DNA from: Pyrus communis | Taxonomy: Eukaryota; Streptophyta; Magnoliopsida; Rosales; Rosaceae | Assembly (NCBI RefSeq): GCF_963583255.1 | Contig: NC_084803.1 | Coordinates: 19,045,428 to 19,109,427 of the forward strand | Direction of reading: 5' to 3' | DNA length: 64,000 bases | Shown here: positions 45,585 through 57,189 of the stretch, piece after piece | Layout of the letters: the number at the start of each line of letters is the position of its first letter | Numbering within the stretch: position 1 is the first letter of the stretch | Program-made: the position numbers and the translations under genes | The notes under the pieces: model-generated | Seen by the model: the letters and a program-made list of their open reading frames with translations, nothing else | The model's database searches: none | Told to the model about the DNA's origin: nothing

Positions 45585-45664
45585 AATTCTCTTCTTTCAA
45601 TCCCTTCCTCAAGACTCAAAACAAACAGAAGTGCAACTTCTTTCTAGCGCGTTCGTGGGCATGG

Positions 45665-45674
45665 CTTTATAAAG
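45665..45674 (-). promoter_or_regulatory. TATA box of HSFB1
   Basis: Minus strand CTTTATAAAG about 80 bases before the first uORF. The transcript start would be near 45640, giving a leader of about 370 bases. Confidence 0.6.
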
Positions 45675-45675
45675 G

Positions 45676-48516
45676 AGAAGAACCCACAGAAAAATTGAAA
45701 GTGACGTGGCATCTAGAAATTCGTAGAAACAAAACTCTTTCTTTTTCATTATAAAATATAAAATATATATGGTAATTAATTATTTTTCATTTTTGGCTTT
45801 TGTCAGCGTTACGAACTTATCTTGTCAGACCAATTCGGGGTACATGCTCAACATTAACAAAAAAATTAATTTTTGAATTGCATTTTAGCTGTCTTTTTAT
45901 TTGTATTGTGAACAGTATGTGTCAAACTATAAATCTAACTAACCTCTCACGCTCTATGCTTGAAAAATTTAATATCCTAATAAGCGATAATTGTTTTACT
46001 CAAATAGAGTTAACTTGTCTAAAACATGTCGTGTTTTTACTAACCCATGAGATTCAGGTTAAAACATGAGTCATGTTTTTGTTAACCCGTTAAATATGTT
46101 ATTGACTCGTTAAAAAACAAATTAGTTCTATCTTTCTTATTTACAAAACATTTACTCTAAACTTCAATTGTACTCGGCTTTTTCTGATTTGATTCATTCA
46201 TATGATTTATTGGTTTAGGTAGAATCAACATCTTGTGTTTATATTTTTGAGTTCTAGTTTCGTATTGCTAAGACGCTTTAATTTTAAGTTATGTGTCACT
46301 CATATAAGGAAAAATTATGTTAATTCTCTTAAACCTACTTAAAGATCAGTTGGAATAACTAGAAACCCAATACGTCCATAGAGAAAAGCAAAAAGGAGCT
46401 CATCCTTCGCCGCCGTCCGCTGCTTTCAGGTTTGGAGTTGGCGACAACCCTTCTTAAAAATCTTTCTTGGTCTCTTCTTACACCTTTCGTTTACTTTTAT
46501 TTTGTGTCGAATTGCTTCCGTGAAACGTTGTTGTTGCCAAATAGTTGTTATCTTTTGACCCGCGCACATAACTAACACTATTTTTTTTTTTACTCCCATT
46601 TGCACTTTTGATATAAGTTTGGAGCCACAGGGCATGGAATTAGTCAGGTTGCTCCGGGTTAGAGTTTAGCCAGTTTGGTACATTCTCTTCGAGCTTCCGG
46701 GAGGATGTAGATTCCGTGACACTATTTTGTTCTTTTAATTTTGATTATGTTTAATAATTCCTAGATTCTCACTAGGAGTTGCTGGTTTTGATTTTTCTCT
46801 TTAGGAGAGGTGTTTCTTTTTATTTTCAGGTTAGATTTATGTATAATAGAAGTGAAGTTGTTTGATTTATTGGATCTACTTCACTTGGTGTTATGGAGTC
46901 ATGACAGAAATTAGATGATACGGCTAGACCTATGGATATTGTAATCTTATCCCAATGCATTTCAGAGATTTTATTTTTTTATTTATTTTATTTATTTTTT
47001 TTATTTCACATAATATCTATGAAATATGAGAATTAACAATTCCATTGATCCTTGTAATCCTGGGGTATCCAGTGAGCTGGGCTTTCAACAAAGTGCTTGA
47101 AGTCGACTTATTGGTTTGCAATTAATTAGTCATGATTATTGTATTACTTTTGAATCTAATTTGCAAGTACTGTTGTAGGGTTGAATTGTTGATGAATAAG
47201 TTTATGTAATGTTCCTTATTCAATAAATAAAGTATCGTACTTCTTTTCTAAAAATAGTTTTATGTGTCCAATTTGATATGCGATACTTAAAACGTCAAAG
47301 ATCTAAAGGACTATTCCATGAACTTTATCCAAACTAAGAACAAATCTAAATGTAAATTTTATAAACGAGATTTTCTCGAAAGTAATGTCTATTCTTTAAT
47401 TAATAGGAAAGTCATAGACGAGAATATTCTACGTTCTTTGAATGTTCTAATGTAACGGTTTCGTGAATAGTTTTTGTGCTCATTTTCTTTCCACTTTGTT
47501 CAATTAGAGAGTCGTGTTCGATGAACTAATTATTACACAATACAAACTACAAAAACATGACTCGATTGTTACGAGGTTATATGCAGAACAAGAATGACAT
47601 ATTTAGTGTTGGATTGCATTTTATCTGTCTTGTTTACATCAAATTTAGTGTGCCAGATTATAATTTGAATAAGATGATATTACAAGCTTAAAACTTAATG
47701 TCCGAGTGAGTCTTAGTTATCTTATTCAAATCGAGAAATAAAAAATATAAGGTTATTCACAACCGAGTGAATTCATTGTTAATCAGCTAAAAACGGTGGT
47801 ATTTTTGTTAACTTATATAATTTTTTGGTTTGTTATTTAAAAAGTCCTATGACATAGCATTGTGCGAAGAGGTCCATACATTAAACAAAACCCACCACAT
47901 GAACCCCACTTTAGTCGTGTTCAAAGATGAGATCGAGATTGGGACAAAGGGACCTTTTCTTTCTTGAAGAAAATGATGAAAGAGAGTTTGAGGGAGTTTG
48001 ATTTTAATATTTTTTTCTAATGGGAAATGGGTGGGAGTTCTTTTTGAGGGAAGCTTCTACTACATTTCTTAGAGTGTGGGTCTTCCTTTCTTTTTTTTTC
48101 TTTGTGTAAGCTGTGGAAGAAGAAAGAAGCATTTTGCCGAGAAGGACGGACACGAAGAACATGTTCAAACATTAGACTAATTATTGGCCACCTCAAGAGC
48201 CTTGTCTTTCCTCACCTACTGCTTTGAGACTTTGATTAATTTTGTATTTATTTTTTTTGATAAGCAAAACTTGATTAATTGCTTCTATTCTTCAATACTT
48301 ATTTCTTTTTCCTTTTTTCATTAACCTTGATTTTCTCAAGAAAAAATATACTCGGTAATAATCTATAAAATTAGGAAAATATTTGGTCAATCATATGCAC
48401 CAAATGTCAACTACATAGACTTATTACTTTGACCTTAATAATACACATAAATTTAGGCCTAGCAATTTCTTGCAAGAGCCATTAACGTAAGAACGAGACA
48501 AATATAATATGTATAG
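45676..48516. other. Non-genic DNA upstream of HSFB1
   Basis: AT-rich. 45800-46130 and 47500-47830 share strings about GTGTCAAACTATAAATCTAAC and AACCCGTTAA-type motifs, and resemble 29780-30000 and 52230-52580, so they may be old copies of one repeat family. 46380-46690 has a slightly GC-rich patch without a convincing frame. Confidence 0.35.
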
Positions 48517-49281
48517 CACTACTAGAAATTTGGCTATAAGCCACCCCTTTCATTTGGTGGCTATTGTCAAGTGTTGCCACTCAAATTGGTGGCAAACCTC
48601 TATGGCCACCAAGCACCCACTAAACTAGAGTGTGGCCTATGTAGAGGACTCTATTGTAACAATGGCTACCAATATTGCATTGGTGGGTATGTGAATAGTA
48701 CAACTGTTTTATATTTTATTATTATTTCTAAAATTCTCATTGTCCCTCTTATTAGTGGCTAGATTTGAGACTAACAATGCCACCCTAATTCACATTGGTG
48801 GCAAAGTTCAAAAATAATATTAAAAAAAAAAAAAAGGATGCCTCTAGGGGCACCCAGATTTGAATATAATATTTTTCTTTTTTTTTGGTGAGGAAACAAA
48901 TTGTAATATCTTTGATATAAGAATATACTACAAATTTGCATAACTGATCTTTTATACAATTTTGAACAAATGTTGGGACTCAAACTTTGAAAAGTGTTTG
49001 AACACTATTTCCAAAGAGCTTAAACATGTCATGCCAATCTTACATGTGAACTTCGCTATTGTTGAGAGAACTGACCCATTTAACTGCTGCATCAACGTTA
49101 TTTTTCTGAGCACAACCTACGGTAAAGGTTACAAGATACTTTGGCTTGACAAGTAAGTCCTACAAGTTCCACCTCAAAAAGAAAAGGCTAAGATTAGAGA
49201 ACAGGTTTGAAAAAATAATCCAATTCTTAAACAAAACAGGACGTGTTATTCATACTAAAGTTAAGAGTTGTAGATGCACAC

Positions 49282-49386
49282 CTCACTGGGCAAACCCCAT
49301 AGTCGGCGAAGATAGAAATCCGACTCAGATGCAATGATACCAGGCGCTAGGCTTTCAGTCCCTCGAGGATTAGTTGGAACCCAAAT
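49282..49386 (-). pseudogene. DUF707 exon fragment captured in the CACTA element
   Basis: Minus strand after AAAGCAG reads IWVPTNPRGTESLAPGII, then ASESDFYLRRLWGLPSE, ending at a GTGTGC donor. This is the start of the conserved DUF707 domain of plant proteins (ESLPPGIV..LRRLWG). Only one exon with its splice signals is present, so it is a captured fragment without function of its own. Confidence 0.75.
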
Positions 49387-50579
49387 CTGCTTTCCTCTCA
49401 AAATGGATAGAAGTCAGTGCCAGCGCAGATGAACAAATTATCCTATCCTACTCTCAATCTCCCAAACATCACCAACTAATGATCAAGGCAGCTGCAAAAC
49501 AGAAAATTAAAAAGTAAGTTCTAATTGAATTCATTTACATATACCCTACACCATTAAGACTTAGTAATAAACAAGAATGGAGTCGTGGCCTAAAATCAGC
49601 CAGTGCAGATGAACAAATTTCACCAGAGTAAATCCAACAAAATCACAAATCAATACAAGCATCTCTAAAGAATTCAAATAACCAAGAGATGGGTGAAGTG
49701 AGCCGATAAGAAACCAATCAGCAAAATTCAAATTCAACCTCAGCACAACACACACACGTACCAGCAAAATGAAAACAAAAATTTAAAGCTATTTCTCAAA
49801 ATGTTAACTCCAAAAGTTATACAACTCCATTCTTCATACGTAATGCTCGAGTCAAGAATTGATGATTACAAATGCCAAAGTAAGTTGCCGACCCTTAATT
49901 AACAAAAATTGTAGTAGCTCTCGGCAGCTATTCTTACCCTTTTGCAGCAGCCTTCTGTAGTACTCTCATTTTTCCTCAAGCATTTAGAGCATCTAGCAAA
50001 CATTTATCAAAACTGATTCAGAGATAAATTTAATTGTATCAACCAACTCAAAGAATACATAAACACAACGAAGAATTGATGACTACAAAGTGTTAACATT
50101 TGCACATACATCAGAAAGGGCATTATCGCTTGGATTTATCCTTTAAGAAAACCGACAACAACTGTAACGTAAACTACCAAACACCAAATTAAATACACGA
50201 ACATGACAACCCCAAACATAAACAAAATTCTATATGAATTCAAAATTGTGTTAGGGCTAAAGAACCCCAAACGTAAACAAAATCTCAAACCAATTAAAAA
50301 AAACTCAGGCCAACCCGTGCACTCCCTTTCCTTCCCCTCTTTTGTTGCCCCCATTCCATTAACTCTCTTCCCTCATAATTATATAAACAACAGCAGGAAA
50401 GATTAATTCGATAATGAAAAAAAAACATAACTTAAGAAAGAAAAAAAATCCAATTACGCATCAACTTCATTTTTATATAAAAGAGATGAAATTATTGGAG
50501 ATACAGAAGCTTGGTTAGAGTGCAGGAGCAAGACTGAATGAAATGATGAAACTTAAAAGAGAGATATTACATGGATCAA

Positions 50580-50690
50580 TCGTCATCATACGAAACATGG
50601 AAACTAGTCGTGCAGCCCCACAATAGTTGTAGAACTTGGCAGCGTATGGTGGATTGTCGGGTCCCAATTCATAGTACCTTAAATTGAATA
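50580..50690 (-). pseudogene. Possible second captured exon, unidentified
   Basis: Minus strand reads LRYYELGPDNPPYAAKFYNY, CGAARLVSMFRMMTIDP. The composition is that of a real protein exon and not a low-complexity frame, but I do not recognise the family. The region at 50970-51180 (minus, DNLEKVTLKDVRFKREK and RQQIQVNLGFLADLE) may be a further piece with stops. Confidence 0.45.
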
Positions 50691-51391
50691 CAGAAAAATA
50701 AAACATCAATCAAGTAAAGCTATCATTTCTAATTATCAATTATACCAACCAGTAGGAAATATAGAAGCGTAGTTATAACAGAGCAATTTCTCTCTCTCTC
50801 CCCTCAATATTTCCAGTCGACTGTGAAATCGAAAAATAGAACCCAAAATGCAGAAGCTCAAAGAAAAAAATAGAAAATAGAAAATAAAAAGGCATTAGAA
50901 AAGGTAAAGTCATTGAATTTTACACAAAATTACAGAGATCAAAACTCACACACAAATTAATTTCAGGATCAAACACTAAAGTACGAAACTTTACCTTTTC
51001 CCTCTTAAACCTGACATCTTTGAGAGTTACCTTTTCCAAGTTGTCGTACATCCTCAAGCCTTTGCGTTCATATGTGCTTTCTCAATTTTAGTGTAAACCT
51101 ACTCCAAATCAGCCAGAAAACCAAGATTGACTTGAATCTGCTGCCGAGGGGTCTTCATTGTTGCGACCCTATCCATGAACTTGTTGCAGTTGATTTTCGT
51201 CTTCTCCTCCCTCCCTCCGCCCTCTCTACAAACCGCATGCCTTCCCTTCATCGAATGCCTATCTTTCTCTCTCCCTCGCCCACTATCTCTCTTACTCTCT
51301 GTAAGCCGCATGCCTTCCCTTCACCAAATCCCACACTGAGCCGTCGATCCCATCGAAAGGGTTAGGGAGGAGGCGAGGAGTTGAGCTCAGG

Positions 51392-51393
<2 letters not shown>

Positions 51394-51456
<63 letters not shown>
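51394..51456. repeat. GA microsatellite in the CACTA element
   Basis: About 30 uninterrupted GA units. Confidence 0.95.
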
Positions 51457-51459
<3 letters not shown>

Positions 51460-51764
51460 GCTGGGTCGAAAATAGGGTTGTCCTACTTTGTATTTATTTG
51501 GGGGTGAAAGTAATGTAGAATAAGATTATTAAATGAGAAAAATAATATTTTTGACAAAAAAATAAGGAGAAGAAGACTGAAAAAGAAATAAGAAAACAGG
51601 TCCCAAAGTTAAAAAAAACATGTAAAAAGTCTTTGGTGTCAAAAAATTTATAGTTTGAGAGGTGTTATAAAGGTTAAAGCCACCAATAAAGGATGTTAGA
51701 AAGGTTAAAGCCACCAAAATTTGACAATGGTGACAATTTAATTCACAAATGCACAAAAAAGTAT

Positions 51765-52083
51765 TTTTAAGAAATAAAGCTATTTAACAGACACCAATCA
51801 TTCGCGGAACCGCTCGACTTCATCACTGATCAATGCAATAATGGCCAAGAGATGCGATTAGGGTCCAAGGCTCTGTCCTTCTATGGGTTTTGGCCTCTCT
51901 GTCTCCCTTTTGTATTTGACTTGCATTCGTAGATCCTGAGAAGCAATATATGTCCCAACTTTGAAAACAAAAATATTAACCAACATCACTTAGGCGCCAA
52001 CAAAATAAATAATGAAATTAAAAAGTAGAAGAAAAGTAATTTTAAGAAATAAAGTTAGTTAACAGATACCAATCATTGGTGGT
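51765..52083. repeat. Subterminal direct repeat in the CACTA element
   Basis: The string around TTTAAGAAATAAAG and ACCAATCATT occurs at 51765-51806 and again at 52038-52080 with few changes. Confidence 0.7.
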
Positions 52084-52228
52084 TGATTTTTTACGGCCAC
52101 TGATATCAGTGGCATCCCATTGTAAAGCCACCAAAAAATAGTAAGAGTAGCAACTTTATATCTATGGCCACCAATTGCAAAGGGTGGGCAAAATATGGTG
52201 TTTAATGAGCATAATTCTAGTAGTGTAG

Positions 52229-55018
52229 GGTCAACTTGTTAACAGATCGGGTTGTTATTGGATTGCGATGTTAACGAGTCAACTAGTTAAGGTAACATGT
52301 TTGACACGATCGGTTAAAATAACGGGGTTGACACGAAAGCAACACTAACACGACATAAAAGGCCCGTTTCTCAGGTTTACCCATTAGGCCTGAAGATTTT
52401 TTTGCACGACAAGTTAACCCACATGAAACAACATTAAAATAATGGGTTCCTAGTCACCCGTTAGCGGGTTTGGTCGTTATCAGGTTAACCTGTTAAGATA
52501 ATGGTTTTAACACGATATAACCCATTAAGATAACAAGTTTGATACATGATCACGATAAACGCAACCTGTTTATTAGGTCTAAAACTATCTGTGTAATAAA
52601 AATATGTACATTTAATTATCTCGACTAGGAAAATGATTTCACAAATCCTATCTCTTCATGCACTCTCCTATTTGTTTTTGTCCCGTAAGCATCTTTGATG
52701 CTTGTTGAATAAATTCTGCCTATAACTCATCATTGCTAATGTTTTTATAAATTATTGTCTTACATTATTATTGCCTCATATAAGTTCTCTACCTATTCAT
52801 TTGAAACAGTGGTTACAATCGCTTCGCTTAATTTGTTAGTTCCTAATCCTCCCTATCAATTAAAAATTTATGGTCTTAGACTAATATATCGCTACCTATA
52901 TTCTCTTTCTTCTTTCCTTTGTTTTTTTTTTTTTTTTGTCAGAAAACAAATACATATTACACAGTTACAGTGTTGCCACGCATTGTTGAGAAATGGATTT
53001 TATAACAATCCGGCCCAAACTACAAGGACGAGAGACTTAAAAGTTAATCTGAATATTTCAGATAGTTAATTCACTAGCTAGAGTATAAAATTATGTCAAG
53101 AATTAAGAATTTTAATCAATATTTAAATAATAATTCGATTATCAATAACTACATCATTCGGTTTACAAAGTTGTCTTCCTAATATTATCTTTATATCAAA
53201 TAGATTACCAAATACCTTTGACCTCTTGAACCATGCAATTTGATAATTAATTATCGGAGTATTAGTGAGACATCTTCTTTCTTAAGTTAAATAAATGCTG
53301 ACACGTCACTATAAGTAAGGAATTTTATCATGATTAGATAGATAGATACTGATCTTTATCAGGTTCATCTGTCTCAAATTGATTTGAGTGTGTACTGGGT
53401 GCAAACAACCTTATCAAGAGCCTAAGTAACTTCATTACCAAGTTAGAATGCAACGGATATATATTTTTTTTTAATCTTAAACCAGTACGAAATAAAATAG
53501 AAATGGATTTGCGGAATTAAAATTTAAAATAACTATACATATACTAACTAATCTTTGATCAACTGACAGTTGTCTCCAATGTTTGATTTACATAAAATTC
53601 AAGGATGATATATTATATAAGTTCAGTATCTAATTGTAATAGCGTAACTTTGTTGTGTTCCGCTAAAAGCAACTTTTTGTACTTCAATGTATCCTTTCTT
53701 TCTCTTATTCTCTTTCTAATAACTAGGATGCAACCATATGTACCGCTAAAAGAATGAAGTTCAGAATCTTTGCCCGCACATCACTTCTTTGTAATAGTTT
53801 TTGTTCTTGGTCTGAAGAACCTTCTGATCTCTTAGCAGATCATTTGCTCAAGAGGAGGGTCTCTTTTGTGTAACTGGTCTCTTTTACGTGTTTTTCTCTT
53901 CCAACTTTTGGTCTTTCAATGAAACTCTGCCCACTATGGGGAAATGTTCTGTATTGTATTTCTCTTCTCCGTTTGAAGGAATACAAGTTAAGTTACATGA
54001 TTGCCAGAACCATTAAAAAAAAAAAAAAAAAAAAACCAAAATTGTTAGGATAAGTCCAAAATTTAAAATTGGTGTAAACATTTGAATTCTAATTAAGAAC
54101 AAATTTTCAACACTTCACTTTATTTCCGGTATCAATCACGAGCAAAAAAAATCATCATTTAAAGAAGTTTTCTTCAATGAAATGTATTAAGTAGCAAAAT
54201 TAGAATTTTTTCGGGGAGAAGGTTGATGAAAATGACAGCCATGTTGCTCTGTGAATCACAACAAAGTTAAGTAGCTGTCACAACTTAATTAGAAATGAAG
54301 AAGCAGCCCAGCTTTCGTTTTCCAGGGTAGGCTAACGTGACGTGGACGAAGCGTCCCATATTCATATTTTCGTGCTTATACCATTGGAATTTAATCAGAT
54401 AATATTAATTTGCATCTATCTTCTCTTTGACCAAAGGACAAATGACAAAGTTTAAAGGAAGGACATATCTGAACATTTCTATATCTACTTTAAATAAGAG
54501 CTTAATAGAAATCACAAATGAGATTATTTTTGGAGGAAAATAGGATAAAAAATATATTGTCAATTGATTTTATGGTGAAATAACAATTTTTTTTATGGTA
54601 TTACAGGTTAACTCGTGTATGAAGCGTAAATGTCACATGCCTTTCATGTCATTCAATATATTGTTTATGTATATTGCTCACAACGCGTCAAGAAGTGTGT
54701 GTGTGGATGTGAAGAATGTGCTCAACTTCTTTTCAATTTCACGTCTCTCATTGTTCATCTACCTCTCTCAACTTTCTTCCATTCTCCATCTTTTCTTCTC
54801 TCTCTTTTTTTCTTAACAATGACATGTTGTGGGAAAAGCATGCTGTGCCTTTCCTTGTGTTAACACTTTATTATCTCTTGGTGCGTTTACACCTAATTGG
54901 TAAAGCTAATTATTTTGGGTTCGAGTCAAACAATATCGACCCCTTAAGTACTTTCGAAGATTTATCAAAAGCACAAAGAATAAGCAAGAATTAATAGGAT
55001 TTAAATTGTGAAAATACA
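52229..55018. other. Non-genic AT-rich DNA
   Basis: 52230-52580 contains many diverged GGTTAAC/ACACGA strings of an old repeat. 53640-53960 has retroelement-tail-like text, and a run of about 24 A lies near 54015. No open frame resembles a known protein. 54880-54960 has a weak B-box-like GGGTTCGAGTC but no convincing SINE structure. Confidence 0.4.
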
Positions 55019-55733
55019 GTGGGGGTGGAAAATTTTCCCAAAAATCCCGAACCGAACCGAAAAAATCCCAATCTCAAACCAAAAATTTCCCAAACCGAAA
55101 TTCCCGAAATTTTTGGGATGCTATCCCGAACCGATCCCAAAATTTCGGTATGGGATTCGGGATTGGCTTCTCAATATTTCGGGAATCCCATACCGAACCG
55201 AAAAAATATAATGTTAATTATTATATATATATTTATACATATATATTATTCTTTTATAATTGATGCTAGTAGTTTCTAATTCATGCTCTGCAACCTGGAA
55301 TGCCCTACACCTTGCATATTTTTCATGTTCTGTTTGATATTCATGTGGATTTTATTATTGCTGCTGCCATGGTTGATGATTTCAGAAGACTTGATTCTTT
55401 TGTCTCTCAACAGATTGCAAAAATGGTTTAATTAATTTGAATTTTGACTATGATAAAACCAGTCAGACATGCCAGTGTTCAATTAAATGGTAGTGTGAAT
55501 GAAATGAAATTCCTAGTTCATGAATGTGTTCTTAAATTATATATTTGAAGAACAATTCATAATTTCATATTTCAATTTGGGATTCCCGATTTGTCCTAAA
55601 ATCCCGAAAATATTTCGGGATTCCCGAAAATTTGGTTTGGGATTGGTCTTCAAATTCCCGTCCCAAAAAATTTTGGTTTGGGATTCGGGATACTAGTTTC
55701 GGTATGGTATCCCATACCGAACCACCCCTACAT
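55019..55733. mobile_element. Non-autonomous element with CCCGAACCGA-type arms
   Basis: The left part repeats AATCCCGAACCGAACCGAAAA strings (55040-55205), and the right part carries the complementary TTCGGGATTCCCGAAAATTT and CCATACCGAACC. Terminal GTGGGGGTGG and, in reverse, AGGGGTGG are inverted. The unrelated middle (55215-55560) has no gene. Confidence 0.65.
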
Positions 55734-56302
55734 ATTAGGTTTCTAAAAATTTCTCTATGTCAAACGTCCAAACTTTTTCGAGGAACTAGTTGTTTCCAAT
55801 TTAATCAGCGTGTTATTATTCAAACTGTCATAGCTTCCGTGGACACTAGTTTTTTCCTATTTTATTTTCGGTTGGAGTTTATTAATTTATTTAGATATTT
55901 AATTAGAGGTTTGATTTGAATTTGTATTAGGATCTAATTGGTATTTTGCACGTTAGGGTTTCTTAGGTTTTGGTCTTTATAAATATAACTTGTAGTTTAG
56001 TTTGAGAGGTTAAGTCAGTCAAGATGTAGATCTTAATTTGTAGTCGTCTTCGGCATTCTTCATTATAAACAATATTTCATAGTTTCATAGTAATTGTTCG
56101 TTTGTTATGCGTACTTTGATTTTTAACTTGGTATATTAGAGCAAGTTCGATCATTTTGAATTTAACCTGCTCTGGATGGGTATCAATTTATTTGTCCGTT
56201 TGTCGTTTTGTATCTATTAGTCGTAGTCTATTTTCTTGGTTTGGCTACCTTGTAGTAGTTAGAGTTTTGTTGTTTAAAAAAAAATTGAATCTGCTTTTTT
56301 TT
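55734..56302. other. No gene recognised
   Basis: AT-rich spacer between two transposon-derived repeats. Confidence 0.4.
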
Positions 56303-56980
56303 CTGAAGTCTCAACCGCGTCCAGCCGAGTCGTTGTCTATTTTTTAAGAGTAATGCTATTCATACCATGTTTTTGTACCATATTTTCATATCACCTTAGG
56401 TGACATTTGATGTGGATAACCACATTGTTTGAATTAATCAGATTTTTAAATTTAGTTCATTATTTAATAAACTAATAATTAAGAAAAACTAATTAATTAA
56501 ATGATGATTGTGGTATACGAGGAGTTTTTCTCCTTCATTTCCTTGGGTTTTGTAAATTTTTCAAATGATGTTGTTGTCCACATCAGATACCATCTAAGGT
56601 GGTATAGAAATAATCTGCTTTTTTTCTTCTGAAGTCTCAACTGTGTCCAGCCGAGTCGTTGTCTATTTTTTAAGAGTAATGCTATTCATACCATATTTTT
56701 ATACCATATTTTCATACCACCTTAGGTGACATTTGATGTGGATAACCACATTGTTTGAATTAATCAGATTTTTAAATTTAGTCCATTATTTAATAAACTA
56801 ATAATCAAGAAAAACTAGTTAATTAAATGATGATTGTGGTATACGAGGAGTCTTTCTCCTTCATTTCTTTGGGTTTTGCAAATTTTTCAAATGATGTGGC
56901 TGTCCACATTAGATGCCATCTAATGTGGTATAGAAATATGATATAAAAACATGGTATGAATAACATTACTCATTTTTTAA
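56303..56980. mobile_element. Mutator-type MITE, partly duplicated in tandem
   Basis: The outer ends at 56348 (GAGTAATGCTATTCATACC) and 56971 (reverse: GAGTAATGTTATTCATACC) are inverted repeats. The 9-bp ATTTTTTAA flanks them (56339-56347, 56972-56980), as for Mutator-like elements. Within, the left flank plus most of the element (from CTGAAGTCTCAACCGCGTCC at 56303) is repeated about 326 bp to the right, so a second left end lies near 56674. Confidence 0.85.
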
Positions 56981-57189
56981 TATGGTACATTTCCTTCTAG
57001 AGAGTACCTATCAGGTGGTTTTCCATGGTTCTGTCTAGGAGGTAACACATAAGTTTGTTTAGCAATTTCAGAGTTGATACCAACACTTCTTTCCAATGCA
57101 CTTATATCAAGAATATCCGTTGATCAATGGGTGAGTACTAAATGAGCGTGAAGCGTGTGGCGTGAGGCGTGAGGGGGATAGGCTTCAGT

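Larger units (their letters stand above)
48517..52225. mobile_element. CACTA transposon, non-autonomous, with gene fragments
   Basis: Starts CACTACTAGAAATTT and ends in the inverted AATTCTAGTAGTG. TAG is duplicated on both sides (48514-48516, 52226-52228), as expected for CACTA/EnSpm. Subterminal regions hold repeated GGTGGC/GCCACC motifs (about 48550-48800, 51670-52190), typical transposase-binding repeats. No transposase frame is present. The interior carries pieces with host-gene character, one a DUF707 exon. Confidence 0.92.

Noticed and set aside
45400..45612. A 70-codon open frame in the HSFB1 leader
   Set aside because: Its first codon is TTG, not ATG. The conserved uORF is in another frame with a good ATG at 45538.
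54880..54970. A tRNA-like or SINE B box (GGGTTCGAGTC)
   Set aside because: The A box and a poly-A tail are not convincing, and no tRNA cloverleaf can be formed by eye.
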